In this document: positions 8,361 through 17,809 of the stretch, in pieces
Layout of the letters: each line of letters opens with the position of its first letter
How positions within the stretch are numbered: the stretch's first letter is position 1
Assembly (NCBI RefSeq): GCF_014855515.1
Contig: NZ_JACYFK010000001.1
Span: 744,001 to 808,000 of the forward strand
DNA from: Euzebyella marina
GTDB taxonomy: Bacteria > Bacteroidota > Bacteroidia > Flavobacteriales > Flavobacteriaceae
Length of the DNA: 64,000 nt
Direction of reading: 5' to 3'
Made by a program: the position numbers and the translations under genes
Notes under the pieces: generated by a model
What the model was told of the DNA's origin: nothing
Database searches by the model: none
The model's input: the letters and a program-made list of their open reading frames with translations, nothing else

Positions 8361-9728
8361 TTATGCCGGAATCTCGGGCGTATTCAATCGGGCAATAGAA
8401 GCATTTATTTCTTCTTGGGAAAGTTCGTGACGAACAATCTTTCCCTCAAAATAATCATCATAAGCCTTCATATCAAAATTACCATGACCGCACAGATTAA
8501 AGAGAATGGTTTTAGAAACCCCTTCTTCTTTACATTTTTTGGCCTCTGCCACTACTGTGGCAATACCGTGAGTGGCTTCAGGTGCAGGTATAATACCTTC
8601 TGTTCTTGCAAAAAGAACACCGGCTTCAAAAACTTCTATATTATCATGGGCCACAGCCTCGATTAAATTATCCTTTAGCAATTGGCTTACAATGACCCCC
8701 GCGCCATGATATCTTAATCCACCTGCATGGATCGGTGCCGGAACGAAATCATGACCCAATGTATACATGGGCAGCAAGGGTGTCATCCCTCCTGTATCAC
8801 CAAAATCATAACGAAACACACCTCTGGTCAATTTAGGGCATGACGTGGGTTCGCTAGCGATGCAGCGAATCTTTTTGCCCTCCTCTAGATTCAGCCGTAA
8901 AAATGGAAAAGCCAATCCGGCGAAATTAGACCCTCCTCCAAATGGGGCCACCACTATATCTGGCATATCGCCAGCCTTTTCCATTTGTTTGATGGCTTCC
9001 TGGCCTATTACGGTTTGGTGCAGTTTCACATGATTAAGAACACTTCCCAAGGCATATTTGGTATCATCGCGTTGTGCGGCCATCTCTACCGCTTCACTAA
9101 TGGCGATACCCAGTGAACCCGGACTATCAGGATTCTCTGCCAAGATTTTTCTACCCGCCTCGGTCAAGTCGGTCGGCGATGCAAACACATTGGCTCCCCA
9201 AGCATTCATCATTGATTTTCTATAGGGCTTGTGATGATATGATAGCTTAACCATATAGACATCGCACTCAATATTGAAGTGCTGGCAGGCAAAACTAAGA
9301 GCGCTTCCCCATTGCCCAGCACCCGTCTCGGTGGTAATGCGTTTTACACCTTCTAACTTGTTATAGTAGGCTTGCGGAACGGCCGTGTTCGGTTTATGCG
9401 AGCCTGAAGGGCTTACACCTTCGTACTTGTAATAAATCTTGGCAGGGGTATCCAGCGCTTTTTCTAAACCATACGCCCGATACAGAGGTGTTGGTCTCCA
9501 TAGGGAATAAATATTTCTTACTTCATCGGGAATGGTAATCCATTTTTCGGTGCTTACCTCTTGTTCGATCAGCGCCATTGGAAAAAGTGGGGCCAATGCA
9601 TCGGGACCAATCGGCTGCAATGTTCCGGGATGCAAAGGAGGCAATGGTTTATTGGGCATATCTGCCACAATATTGTACCAATTTTCGGGTATTTCGTTTT
9701 CGGAAAGGGTGAATTTTCTTGTCTTCAT
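8361..9728 (-). CDS. trpB: Tryptophan synthase beta chain, TrpB2 type
   Basis: 455 residues, longer than classical TrpB (about 400) and typical of the TrpB2 branch with its N-terminal extension. The PLP-binding lysine is Lys112 in SGSHKPNTA. The phosphate-binding glycine loop is GGGSNFAG, and the C-terminal LCGHGNFD is characteristic. The enzyme joins indole and serine to make tryptophan. No trpA or other trp gene is nearby. TrpB2 proteins are often orphan copies and are thought to act without TrpA, possibly salvaging indole. It is transcribed alone, convergent with the AraC gene. Confidence 0.9.
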   Translation of the reverse strand: MKTRKFTLSENEIPENWYNIVADMPNKPLPPLHPGTLQPIGPDALAPLFPMALIEQEVSTEKWITIPDEVRNIYSLWRPTPLYRAYGLEKALDTPAKIYYKYEGVSPSGSHKPNTAVPQAYYNKLEGVKRITTETGAGQWGSALSFACQHFNIECDVYMVKLSYHHKPYRKSMMNAWGANVFASPTDLTEAGRKILAENPDSPGSLGIAISEAVEMAAQRDDTKYALGSVLNHVKLHQTVIGQEAIKQMEKAGDMPDIVVAPFGGGSNFAGLAFPFLRLNLEEGKKIRCIASEPTSCPKLTRGVFRYDFGDTGGMTPLLPMYTLGHDFVPAPIHAGGLRYHGAGVIVSQLLKDNLIEAVAHDNIEVFEAGVLFARTEGIIPAPEATHGIATVVAEAKKCKEEGVSKTILFNLCGHGNFDMKAYDDYFEGKIVRHELSQEEINASIARLNTPEIPA

Positions 9729-9911
9729 GAAGTGCAGAATTGATGTATCTCTTTAAAGATATAAAACAACTGCATCGGATGACAGCAAGTTCTTAGTTAT
9801 TGGATTAAAAAAGAGAAGTTTTTTGTGAAAAAAATCTAAATAAATGATTGAGCAAGAGCGAACAGCGTCACATTGTGCTAAAATTATGTCAAAATGTTCA
9901 TTTTAAGATAC

Positions 9912-9937
9912 TTGACATCATCCTTTAGGTATATTTG
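9912..9937 (+). promoter_or_regulatory. Candidate promoter for the short ORF at 9966
   Basis: TTG at 9912-9914 and a perfect TAnnTTTG box (TATATTTG, 9930-9937) are 15 bases apart. This is slightly shorter than the usual 17-23. The ORF ATG follows 28 bases downstream of the box. Confidence 0.4.
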
Positions 9938-9965
9938 TCACGTATATACGATACAATTCGGGGCG

Positions 9966-10049
9966 ATGGATAAATACGTAACAATACTGATCATTTATAT
10001 ATTGGCATATCTCTTTTCTGCCATAGCGCGACCGTATATTGAAAAATAG
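9966..10049 (+). CDS. Possible 27-residue hydrophobic peptide
   Basis: ATG at 9966 opens 27 codons reading MDKYVTILIIYILAYLFSAI and then ARPYIEK. It is a single transmembrane helix with a charged residue at each end, too regular to dismiss. A TATATTTG promoter-like box precedes it. Small single-pass peptides of this kind are common but rarely annotated. It could be a chance ORF in an AT-rich spacer. No function is assigned. Confidence 0.35.
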   Translation: MDKYVTILIIYILAYLFSAIARPYIEK

Positions 10050-10102
10050 GAATAACTCATACACCTTCCCCCTTACCAGATAAAAACAAGAGCATAATGC
10101 AC

Positions 10103-10132
10103 AAAAAAACCCTAGAACTTAATCTAGGGTTT
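10103..10132 (-). terminator. Intrinsic terminator downstream of nrdA
   Basis: A 10-bp perfect stem (AAACCCTAGA with TCTAGGGTTT, 10107-10116 and 10123-10132, 6-base loop) is followed on the minus strand by seven T residues, 22 bases after the nrdA stop codon. Confidence 0.9.
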
Positions 10133-10154
10133 GAATGCTTTTACAGTTTGTTAA

Positions 10155-12638
10155 TCAAGAACCACACATTAAGCAGTCGTCATCGGCCTGCCCTTCTTTA
10201 GCCCTAGCTATCATTTCTCTCATTTCTTCAGGTGTCAAAGGTTGTACATCAACTTCTTGCTGAGGCTCAGGTGTTGATTTGACTTCCATTGCAACGGCTG
10301 CCTCCGCCGATGGAGCCACCGCTTCTGCTTCTGCTGCGGCCGCTACACTGACCGGAGCGGCTTTCTTCTTACTATTATCCAAAGTAAATTTAATGGCATC
10401 TACCGCAGCTTTTGTACGCAGGTAGTACATACCTGTTTTCAATCCGCTTTTCCACGCATAAAAATGCATTGATGTAAGCTTAGCATAGTTGGCATTTTCC
10501 ATGAACAGGTTCAATGATTGGCTTTGATCAATGAAATAACCTCTTTGACGGCTCATATCAATGATATCTTTCATGCTCAGCTCCCATACTGTTTTATAAA
10601 GATCTCTTATTTCTTGAGGAATGGTCTCAATATGCTGAATCGATCCGTTGGCACGCATTAGCTCTTGCTTCATGTTCTCATTCCATAAGCCCAACTCAAC
10701 AAGGTCTTCAAGAAGGTGCTTGTTGACTACGATAAACTCACCAGAAAGTACCCTTCTGGTATAAATATTCGAGGTATATGGTTCGAAGCACTCATTGTTT
10801 CCTAAAATTTGAGATGTGGAAGCGGTAGGCATCGGTGCCACCAACAAAGAGTTACGAACACCGTTCTTCTGAACGTCTTTTCTAAGTTTTGCCCAATCCC
10901 ATCTTCCGGATAGTTCTTCGTCTTTTATACCCCATAGATTGTGCTGAAACTCACCCTGGGAAATGGGCGACCCTTCGTATGAAGAGTACGTGCCCTCTTC
11001 TTTTGCCAACTCCATAGAAGCAGTAACCGACGCATAGTATAGCGTTTCAAATATTTCTTGGTTCAAATTTTTGGCTTCATCGCTTGTAAAAGGCAAACGG
11101 AGCATAATAAAGGTATCGGCCAAACCTTGAACCCCAAGCCCTACAGGACGATGACGCATGTTCGAGTTTTTAGCCTCCGGAACCGGATAATAATTTCTAT
11201 CGATTACCCTGTTCAAGTTCCTGGTCACCCTTTTGGTTACTTTAAACAGTTCTTTATGATCAAAGGCACCGTTCTTAACGAACATAGGTAAGGCTATGGA
11301 AGCCAAGTTGCATACGGCTACCTCATCCGGCGCTGTATATTCTAAAATTTCTGTACATAGGTTGGAAGAACGAATGGTACCTAAATTCTTCTGATTGCTT
11401 TTTCGGTTGGCCGCATCTTTGTACAACATGTAAGGGGTACCGGTCTCAATTTGAGACTCAAGAATCTTTTCCCACAAATCACGGGCCTTCACCGTTTTAC
11501 GCCCTTTGCCCTCTTTCTCATATTGGGTATAAAGCGCTTCGAATTCTTCACTGTGTGTAGTAAAAAGACCGGGGCATTCATTGGGGCACATCAACGTCCA
11601 CTCTTCATTGGCCTCTACCCTTTTCATGAACAGGTCGGAAATCCACATTGCATAAAAAAGGTCTCTAGCCCTCATTTCTTCCTTACCATGATTTTTCTTC
11701 AAATCAAGAAAATCATAGATATCAGCATGCCAAGGCTCCATATAAATAGCAAAGCTTCCTTTTCTTTTTCCACCACCCTGATCCACGTAACGGGCGGTAT
11801 CGTTGAAAACTTTTAGCATGGGCACAATACCGTTCGAAGTACCGTTTGTGCCGGCTATATAAGAACCCGTAGCTCTAATATTGTGTATAGAGAGACCGAT
11901 GCCCCCGGCAGATTGGCTAATTTTAGCTGTTTGCTTTAATGTGTCGTAGATGCCATCGATACTGTCATCTTGCATTGCCAATAAAAAACAGGAAGACATT
12001 TGTGGTTTTGGCGTTCCTGAATTGAACAAAGTGGGCGTAGCATGGGTGAAGTATTTTTTAGACATCAACTCATAGGTCTCGATGGCCGCTTCAATATCGT
12101 TCAGGTGAATACCCACAGAAACCCTCATCAACATATGTTGAGGGCGTTCGGCGATTTTACCGTTTATCTTTAACAGGTACGATCTTTCTAAAGTCTTAAA
12201 ACCAAAATAGTCGTAGCCAAAATCTCGGTTGTAAATAATCGTTGAATCTAGTCTGTCGCTATGCTCTGAAATAACATTGTACACCTCATCGGAAAGTAAC
12301 GGTGCCTTTCTATTCGTACGCGGATTGACATACTCGTACAAATCTTTCATGGTAGCCGAGAAAGATTTCTTGGTATTCTTATGCAAGTTAGACACAGAGA
12401 TTCTCGCAGCCAATTTGGCATAATCAGGGTGCGTCGTAGTCATCGTAGCAGCGATCTCAGCCGCTAAATTATCTAATTCAGAAGTGGTTACACCATCATA
12501 CAGACCTTCGATTACCCGCATCGCGACCTTCAAGGGGTCGACAAGGCTGTTAAGGCCATAACACAATTTTCTAACTCTGGCCGTGATCTTATCGAACATG
12601 ACCATTTCTTTTCTTCCGTCTCTTTTAACTACGTACAT
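10155..12638 (-). CDS. nrdA: Ribonucleoside-diphosphate reductase alpha subunit (class I)
   Basis: 827 residues. An ATP-cone regulatory domain occupies about residues 1-95 ([17 protein letters not shown]). The catalytic barrel follows, with [11 protein letters not shown], the NLCTEI cysteine motif and [19 protein letters not shown]. The C-terminal redox pair is Cys822 and Cys825 in DCLMCGS, which receives electrons from thioredoxin or glutaredoxin. An alanine- and glutamate-rich flexible linker of about 40 residues joins the core to this tail. The enzyme reduces ribonucleotides to deoxyribonucleotides with the NrdB radical subunit, encoded just upstream on the same strand. A terminator-like hairpin between the two genes means nrdA may have its own promoter or be attenuated. 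Confidence 0.96.
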   Translation of the reverse strand: MYVVKRDGRKEMVMFDKITARVRKLCYGLNSLVDPLKVAMRVIEGLYDGVTTSELDNLAAEIAATMTTTHPDYAKLAARISVSNLHKNTKKSFSATMKDLYEYVNPRTNRKAPLLSDEVYNVISEHSDRLDSTIIYNRDFGYDYFGFKTLERSYLLKINGKIAERPQHMLMRVSVGIHLNDIEAAIETYELMSKKYFTHATPTLFNSGTPKPQMSSCFLLAMQDDSIDGIYDTLKQTAKISQSAGGIGLSIHNIRATGSYIAGTNGTSNGIVPMLKVFNDTARYVDQGGGKRKGSFAIYMEPWHADIYDFLDLKKNHGKEEMRARDLFYAMWISDLFMKRVEANEEWTLMCPNECPGLFTTHSEEFEALYTQYEKEGKGRKTVKARDLWEKILESQIETGTPYMLYKDAANRKSNQKNLGTIRSSNLCTEILEYTAPDEVAVCNLASIALPMFVKNGAFDHKELFKVTKRVTRNLNRVIDRNYYPVPEAKNSNMRHRPVGLGVQGLADTFIMLRLPFTSDEAKNLNQEIFETLYYASVTASMELAKEEGTYSSYEGSPISQGEFQHNLWGIKDEELSGRWDWAKLRKDVQKNGVRNSLLVAPMPTASTSQILGNNECFEPYTSNIYTRRVLSGEFIVVNKHLLEDLVELGLWNENMKQELMRANGSIQHIETIPQEIRDLYKTVWELSMKDIIDMSRQRGYFIDQSQSLNLFMENANYAKLTSMHFYAWKSGLKTGMYYLRTKAAVDAIKFTLDNSKKKAAPVSVAAAAEAEAVAPSAEAAVAMEVKSTPEPQQEVDVQPLTPEEMREMIARAKEGQADDDCLMCGS

Positions 12639-12684
12639 TTTGGCTACTTTTTAAAGATGAAACTAAATTAATGGGTCTTTTTCT

Positions 12685-12699
12685 GTTAAATTTTTTAAC
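12685..12699. promoter_or_regulatory. Inverted repeat upstream of nrdA
   Basis: GTTAAATTTTTTAAC is a perfect inverted repeat with 6-bp arms about 50 bases before the nrdA ATG. It could be an operator. It does not match the NrdR box well. It may also be a chance AT-rich symmetry. Confidence 0.3.
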
Positions 12700-12717
12700 A
12701 ATTTATATTTCGGGCGC

Positions 12718-12740
12718 AAAAACCCCTTTTCTCAAAGGGG
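12718..12740 (-). terminator. Hairpin with T-tract between nrdB and nrdA
   Basis: CCCCTTT (12723-12729) pairs with AAAGGGG (12734-12740) over a TCTC loop. On the minus strand it is followed by TTTTT. It lies 26 bases after the nrdB stop and so looks like an intrinsic terminator or partial attenuator before nrdA. Confidence 0.75.
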
Positions 12741-12765
12741 CGCATGCAATAATTTTATAATGGGT

Positions 12766-13752
12766 CTAAAAATCTGCGTCGAAGCTGATTTTTTGAGAAT
12801 CTTCGTCTTTGTCTTTGTTAAGAACACCTGCCTTCTGGTACTCTGAAACCCTTTTTTCAAAGAAGTTGGTCTTTCCCTGTAGGGAAATCATATCCATAAA
12901 ATCAAAAGGGTTGGTGACATTATACACCTTATCGCAACCCAGTTCGACCAACAACCTATCGGTAACAAATTCTAAATATTGAGTCATCAATTTTGCGTTC
13001 ATACCGATTAAGCTCACTGGCAAAGATTCGGTAATAAACTCTCTTTCTATGGTCAAAGCATTCGTTAGAATCTGAGTAATTCGCTCTTTAGGAACCTTAT
13101 TGATCAGGTGCTTGTTATGAAGATGTACGGCAAAATCACAGTGCATACCCTCATCTCTTGAAATCAATTCGTTCGAAAAGGTAAGACCTGGCATCAAGCC
13201 TCTCTTTTTCAACCAGAAAATAGAGCAAAAAGCCCCAGAAAAGAAAATACCTTCAACGGCAGCAAAAGCTATTAAGCGCTCTGCAAAGCTTGGAGACTCT
13301 ATCCAGTTCAACGCCCAATCGGCTTTTTTCTTGATAGCGGGAAAGTTTTCAATGGCCTTGAACAACACATTCTTTTCTTTCTCATCCTTTACATAAGTAT
13401 CGATTAAGAGTGAATACGTTTCAGAATGAATATTCTCCATCATAATCTGAAAGCCGTAGAAAAATTTGGCTTCGGGATACTGCACCTCGCTTACGAAGTT
13501 TTCGGCCAAATTTTCGTTCACTATACCATCTGAGGCAGCAAAAAACGCCAAGATATGTTTAATGAAATAATGTTCATCTTCATTTAACTTATTGTTCCAG
13601 TCGTTCAAATCTTCATGAAGATCGATTTCTTCCGCTGTCCAAAAACAGGCCTCACATTTTTTGTACCATTCCCAAAGATCATGATGTTGAATAGGAAAGA
13701 TTACAAAGCGGTCGTCATTTTCTTCCAGAATAGGCTCTACAGCGGTGGACAT
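12766..13752 (-). CDS. nrdB: Ribonucleoside-diphosphate reductase beta subunit (class I)
   Basis: 328 residues from ATG at 13752. A longer reading to 13815 adds 21 residues that are not typical of the family. The diiron/radical site is well conserved. Glu106, His109 and Tyr113 ([10 protein letters not shown]) reproduce the E-x2-H-x3-Y spacing of E. coli NrdB, making Tyr113 the likely radical tyrosine. Other ligands are Asp44 (EEIDL), AVEGIFFSG and SRDEGMHCD. The protein generates the radical used by NrdA. The leader has no clear Shine-Dalgarno, only an A/T-rich stretch. A candidate promoter lies at 13813-13841. Confidence 0.95.
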   Translation of the reverse strand: MSTAVEPILEENDDRFVIFPIQHHDLWEWYKKCEACFWTAEEIDLHEDLNDWNNKLNEDEHYFIKHILAFFAASDGIVNENLAENFVSEVQYPEAKFFYGFQIMMENIHSETYSLLIDTYVKDEKEKNVLFKAIENFPAIKKKADWALNWIESPSFAERLIAFAAVEGIFFSGAFCSIFWLKKRGLMPGLTFSNELISRDEGMHCDFAVHLHNKHLINKVPKERITQILTNALTIEREFITESLPVSLIGMNAKLMTQYLEFVTDRLLVELGCDKVYNVTNPFDFMDMISLQGKTNFFEKRVSEYQKAGVLNKDKDEDSQKISFDADF

Positions 13753-13812
13753 ATTTAAATTTTTTAAAAAAATTGTGTGATGGGATGAACGGTTTCCCTC
13801 GTGATGGGTTAA

Positions 13813-13841
13813 CAAAGATGAAAAAAAACCGCTGCTTTCAA
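13813..13841 (-). promoter_or_regulatory. Candidate promoter of nrdB
   Basis: On the minus strand a TTG (complement of 13839-13841) is followed after 18 bases by CATCTTTG (complement of 13813-13820). This is one mismatch from TAnnTTTG and has the usual spacing. It lies about 60 bases upstream of the chosen nrdB start. Confidence 0.4.
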
Positions 13842-13960
13842 GGGCGCTGGCGGCTATTTCTCTTATAAAGTTTTTAACACAAATTGTTGAAATGTACCTT
13901 GACAGGTGATATACATTGCCCTTAGAGAATACGGGGGTTCACTAGATAAAAGTCGAATAA

Positions 13961-14003
13961 AAAATTAAACCAAAAAGTATATTGAAAACATACTTTTTGG
14001 TTT
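13961..14003 (-). terminator. Intrinsic terminator of the tail-fibre/T9SS operon
   Basis: A 14-bp perfect stem (13967-13980 with 13990-14003; core CCAAAAAGTAT / ATACTTTTTGG) with a 9-base loop is followed on the minus strand by AATTTTTT. It lies 24 bases after the stop of the S74 protein gene. Confidence 0.9.
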
Positions 14004-14027
14004 ATAAGCAACTAAACTCAACTAACC

Positions 14028-16748
14028 CTATTTTGACAGATTTTTTTCTAATCTTACGAGTCTTGCCTCTAAGGCCATTATACGTTCGGATTGAGTCTCA
14101 ATTAAGGTTTGCTGTTCTTGAATGGCCTTAATCGCAATAACCGCAAAGACACTATAGTCTAACCCCAGCATGCCATCTTCATTGTTAGAAGATACGAGTT
14201 CAGGAAAAAGACCCTGTACTTCTTGTGCTATAAGACCTATAGTTCTATTTCTATTGATATCGGATTTGTAATAATAGGTACTGGGCCTTAATTCTTTGAC
14301 TTTGCCCAAAACGTTCTCTAAAGGTTCAATTTCTGATTTTAAACGTTTATCAGAACTTTGAACGTAAGCTCCATTGTTTGCATTTATAAACCCACGCAAA
14401 ACTCCTCCATAATGAAACCTTAATCCAAAACCATGGGTTATATCCCAGTCATCATTGATTCCGTCACTAAACCGCAGGCCTGTACCAACTGCTTGTCCAC
14501 CTTGATTAATATGTAGTTTGGCAGAAGGTGAAGTTGTACCTACACCAACATTGTTATCATCTACAGTAAGTCTTGGATTACCTCTTGAGGTTAGGTGCAA
14601 CCTACCGGAGGTATTATTTCCCGTAGTACCCATTTCAATATCATTTACCCCGTTATTACTATACATGCCTACATATCCGATTCTACCGGATGGCTTGTTA
14701 AAGCGGATCCAACCATTGCCATCAGCGCGCGTTGATTCAATTAAGATGGGACTATCATTAATGGATACTATTTCAATTGGCGAACTTGGCGTCGCTGTAC
14801 CGATACCTACATTTCCGGTATTAAAGTGAATATTAGTACCGTTCACAGACCACAAAGAACTGCCTGCACCCGAACCCCCGATTACAAGATTTCCATTGGC
14901 GTCGGCTACCACGTTTCTTTGACCAGCACCCGCCAAATCTCTTGACTTGATGGTACCATCAACATCTAGTTTTTCTGTTGGGTTCGTAACCCCGACACCT
15001 ATATTACCATTATATTTTATAGTCAATCTTTCCTGCAAGGTGCTACTTCCGTATGCGGCGCCATCTTTGGTAAAAAAGCCTAAATCACCCCTAAACTGAG
15101 CGCCGCCGGCCGTTTTGGTCTCAATTCTTGTTATAGCAGAATTTCCTGGGGAAGAATTAGAAATAAAATCTAGCCTTCCTATGGGTTGGTTGGTAGAACC
15201 TTGCCCGCCCTGTATTTCGACGGAAGCCAAGGCGTTATCTCCAGGGCTAGTACCGGTAGCAACCGTTAAATAAGTACTTGCTCCACTCTCTACTCCTGGA
15301 GCACTATTTCCGACACCAACACTTCCGCTATCAAAATAAATATCACTGCCATTTTCTTCCCAAAGAGAACTACCTCCTCCACTAATTTCATCGGTTCCAG
15401 CAATCCACTGGCCCAAAGCAGCATTCCACTTGGCCACCTGGCCATCAGCAGTTCCTTCCAAACCGGAAATATTAGCGCCATCTCCCACTAGCAGTCCGCT
15501 TTCTCCGGTAACATCTATGTAATTACTTAAATCAACTGAACCAGCACCATCTTCGATGCTCAGTACATCACCAATCAAAATCAAACCTTGATCATCGGTA
15601 TCTACCAGACCTCCCGCTGCCAGTTCTTCCAAAGCCGCCTGCGCATCAGTTGCCGCCAAACCCGTACCTGTATTGTTGAAAGGAACCTCTGCTGCTGTTT
15701 GGTCATCGGTTCCCCCTGGAGGGATAATCCCTGAAAGGTCAACGCCGGTACCGTCTGTAATATTCAAAACAGTTCCTGAAAGCGATAAATCTTGATTATC
15801 GGTGTCTACCAAGCCCCCCGCAGCAAGCTCTTCCAAGGCCGATTGCGTATCGGTAGCCACCAGACCCGTACCTGTATTGTTGAAAGGAACCTCTGCTGCC
15901 GTTTGGTCATCGGTTCCTCCTGGAGGAATGATTCCTGAAAGGTCAACACCGGTACCGTCTGATATCTCTAAGTTCGTACCGGTAAGAGTTAAATTCTGTA
16001 GTTCATTTGTTGGGTCTGCATCCGCATCGGCTCCTCCCCCTGCCGAAGCCAATTCATCTATCGCATCTTGAGCATTAACAGCGGTCAATCCAGATACTGT
16101 GTTGTCATAGGGTACTTCACCCGCATTCTGTTCAACTCCCCCACCGGCAAAGAATCGATTGTCTACATAGGTCTTTACCGCTCTTTGTGTTGGCAGTATA
16201 CCATTGCTGTTCTCTGAAAGAGTTCCATTATCTGAAATCTCGTTTACTTGATTACCGGTGCTCAGGTTAAACCCTCCTTTGACCCGCAAATTATTCTGAA
16301 TGGCAACCTCCCCTTCGTTCTTGTTTTCAATATCAGAACCATTGACCACCCATTGCTTGTCACCCGAAGCAATGGCATAGGGCACAGCCATCAGTTCGGT
16401 TGTACCTACCTCTACTCCGTTCATCGACACTGTCATAAAGGCCGCATTGCCCCAAGGTAGACTGGCGTAACTTCCATTAATTAGGTTTCCATCTCCAATT
16501 TGAAGATTAAAGACCCCGTTAGCATCGGTCTCTAATTGGTGTGCCTCTTCATAAACCACCGTTGCCGCCGAACTACCGAAACGAAGGGCGATTCCAATCT
16601 CAATATTTTCTTCTTCCAAAAGATTACCATCTGCACCTCTAGCAATACCTTGATAATTGATGTAATTTTTTTGAATCTCTTGGCCATACGATTTCATTGA
16701 AACAAAAAGAAAAATGGCCACCAACCACAAGAAGTAATTCTTTTTCAT
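14028..16748 (-). CDS. Tail-fibre-like surface protein with S74 intramolecular chaperone domain
   Basis: 906 residues with a signal peptide (MKKNYFLWLVAIFLFVSMKS, cleavage near YGQE). The N-terminal part resembles the head region of Bacteroidota tail-fibre/collagen-like proteins (NYQGIARGADGN). Residues about 200-380 contain three copies of a 68-residue repeat (AAEVPFNNTGTGL, ALEELAAGG, DGTGVDLSGIIPPGGTDDQ). Beta-rich segments with repeated SVGVGNSAPG-type motifs follow. The C-terminus, from about residue 795, is a peptidase S74 chaperone domain (SSDKRLKSEIEPL, IGLIAQEV) ending in a coiled coil. In phage tailspikes this domain trimerises the fibre and cleaves itself off through the Ser-Lys pair of SDxRLK. 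It is probably a trimeric surface adhesin, by inference. It starts 5 bases after the T9SS-sorted protein gene. Confidence 0.85.
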   Translation of the reverse strand: MKKNYFLWLVAIFLFVSMKSYGQEIQKNYINYQGIARGADGNLLEEENIEIGIALRFGSSAATVVYEEAHQLETDANGVFNLQIGDGNLINGSYASLPWGNAAFMTVSMNGVEVGTTELMAVPYAIASGDKQWVVNGSDIENKNEGEVAIQNNLRVKGGFNLSTGNQVNEISDNGTLSENSNGILPTQRAVKTYVDNRFFAGGGVEQNAGEVPYDNTVSGLTAVNAQDAIDELASAGGGADADADPTNELQNLTLTGTNLEISDGTGVDLSGIIPPGGTDDQTAAEVPFNNTGTGLVATDTQSALEELAAGGLVDTDNQDLSLSGTVLNITDGTGVDLSGIIPPGGTDDQTAAEVPFNNTGTGLAATDAQAALEELAAGGLVDTDDQGLILIGDVLSIEDGAGSVDLSNYIDVTGESGLLVGDGANISGLEGTADGQVAKWNAALGQWIAGTDEISGGGSSLWEENGSDIYFDSGSVGVGNSAPGVESGASTYLTVATGTSPGDNALASVEIQGGQGSTNQPIGRLDFISNSSPGNSAITRIETKTAGGAQFRGDLGFFTKDGAAYGSSTLQERLTIKYNGNIGVGVTNPTEKLDVDGTIKSRDLAGAGQRNVVADANGNLVIGGSGAGSSLWSVNGTNIHFNTGNVGIGTATPSSPIEIVSINDSPILIESTRADGNGWIRFNKPSGRIGYVGMYSNNGVNDIEMGTTGNNTSGRLHLTSRGNPRLTVDDNNVGVGTTSPSAKLHINQGGQAVGTGLRFSDGINDDWDITHGFGLRFHYGGVLRGFINANNGAYVQSSDKRLKSEIEPLENVLGKVKELRPSTYYYKSDINRNRTIGLIAQEVQGLFPELVSSNNEDGMLGLDYSVFAVIAIKAIQEQQTLIETQSERIMALEARLVRLEKNLSK
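15601..16137. repeat. 204-bp tandem repeats inside the tail-fibre-like gene
   Basis: Two near-identical 204-bp units (15601-15804 and 15805-16008) are followed by a diverged, partly matching third unit to about 16137. Each encodes 68 residues. The first two copies share long blocks of identical bases, implying recent duplication or conversion. The period is a multiple of three, so gain or loss of a unit would keep the frame. Confidence 0.85.
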
Positions 16749-16753
16749 AATCT

Positions 16754-17248
16754 TCAGTTCTTTATAATTTTGTATTCCTTTAAACTTTTACCCTTTACCA
16801 ATAATTGAAGTATATAGACCCCCTTTGAAAGGTGACTCAAATCAAGCTTTTGTTCTACTTGCCGACTCTCTACAGATTGATGTAGTACCCTTTGCGCGTT
16901 AACCCCAAAAACCTGCATGGCAAGAATTTCTTCTTCTCCAGTATAGATTGTTATATGATCGATTACCGGATTTGGATATACACGTATCTGTATATTTTCT
17001 TCATTTTCGACTGGAAGGGGAATAACCAAAATACCCTTACCGACCCAAAAACCTTGGTCGATAGACGTGGGGCCAGCTATATAGCCTACAACGCTTTCGC
17101 CCAGGGTGTAATTAAGACTTTGACCGCCAAACGAAAGAAGTTCTCCCGCGCTGCCTATGACACTTCTTTCTATAGACTGGGCACATATGAAGTGAAATAC
17201 TGAAACAGTAAGAGCCATGCATGTAATAAGTGCTTTCATCTTTATCAT
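16754..17248 (-). CDS. Small exported protein with T9SS type A sorting domain
   Basis: 164 residues. It has a signal peptide (KALITCMALTVSVFHFICAQ) and a short mature part with SLNYTLGESVVGYI and DQGFWVGKG. A C-terminal type IX sorting domain occupies roughly the last 75 residues (IRVYPNPVIDHITI, LSKGVYILQL, KEYKIIKN). It should be exported by Sec, then carried across the outer membrane by the T9SS and attached to the surface. ATG at 17239 is an equally good start. Only 5 bases separate it from the tail-fibre-like gene, so the two are surely co-transcribed and may act together at the surface. Confidence 0.85.
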   Translation of the reverse strand: MIKMKALITCMALTVSVFHFICAQSIERSVIGSAGELLSFGGQSLNYTLGESVVGYIAGPTSIDQGFWVGKGILVIPLPVENEENIQIRVYPNPVIDHITIYTGEEEILAMQVFGVNAQRVLHQSVESRQVEQKLDLSHLSKGVYILQLLVKGKSLKEYKIIKN

Positions 17249-17280
17249 GTTTTATCTTTAATGGCGAAAATCGATATAGG

Positions 17281-17520
17281 TTAACGTCGGTGAGACCTTT
17301 TCTTTTTATAGACGAACAATTCAATAGAATCAAAGCTTATCTCTACCGCTTTTGAAAAGTCTCCTAAAAATCTGTTGATGCTGTACCCCAAAATCAAAAT
17401 ACCTTCAAGAATAAAAAGTACTACAGGATTGAAAGTTTGAACAAAGGCTAAAACGGGCTCGGCAAAAATGAATGCCGTATTCAAAAAAATAGCGAGCATT
17501 AGAACTAACGAAGTTTTCAT
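17281..17520 (-). CDS. Small membrane protein of unknown function
   Basis: 79 residues from ATG at 17520; a longer reading would need a TTG start. It has two hydrophobic segments (about residues 2-18 and 28-46) and a strongly basic tail (KKKRSHRR). The first segment may be a signal peptide. It leads the operon encoding the T9SS-sorted and S74 proteins, 32 bases upstream of the former. A role linked to them is plausible. No family is recognised. Confidence 0.6.
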   Translation of the reverse strand: MKTSLVLMLAIFLNTAFIFAEPVLAFVQTFNPVVLFILEGILILGYSINRFLGDFSKAVEISFDSIELFVYKKKRSHRR

Positions 17521-17757
17521 ATAGTTGGTTTTAAAGTTATTGTTAGACAAAAAATTCTTTGCACATCAAAGGATGCCATTGGACACCTTATAAAAAGCAA
17601 AGAGGTAGTACTTACTTATAATGCTGATTATAAGATTTTTATATCGACATTAAGTTAGTCTAAGTTGGCAATTAGCGAAGTAAATTTGTATAGCTGGGCG
17701 TACTTCTTGTAGGGATTACATTTTTCGCCCTTTATGCATCGCCACCTTCCACAACAA

Positions 17758-17788
17758 AAGAAAAAGGCGCTCATTTAATGAGCGCCTT
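17758..17788 (-). terminator. Bidirectional intrinsic terminator
   Basis: An 11-bp perfect stem (AAGGCGCTCAT with ATGAGCGCCTT, 17764-17774 and 17778-17788, loop TTA) has a T tract on the minus strand and another on the plus strand. It lies 21 bases after the stop of the DUF4870-like gene and closes the four-gene operon that begins at 21301. Confidence 0.9.
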
Positions 17789-17809
17789 AGGTTTTTTTAA
17801 ACCACTATC

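Larger units (their letters stand above)
9729..10154. other. 426-bp gap between trpB2 and nrdA
   Basis: This divergent-to-convergent spacer holds the trpB2 upstream region, a possible promoter around 9912-9937, a 27-codon ORF at 9966-10049 on the plus strand, and the nrdA terminator near 10103. Apart from these it is AT-rich and featureless. Confidence 0.6.

Noticed and set aside
15601-16137. Tandem repeats as a CRISPR or mobile element
   Set aside because: The 204-bp units are in frame inside one coding sequence and have no spacers or terminal inverted repeats.
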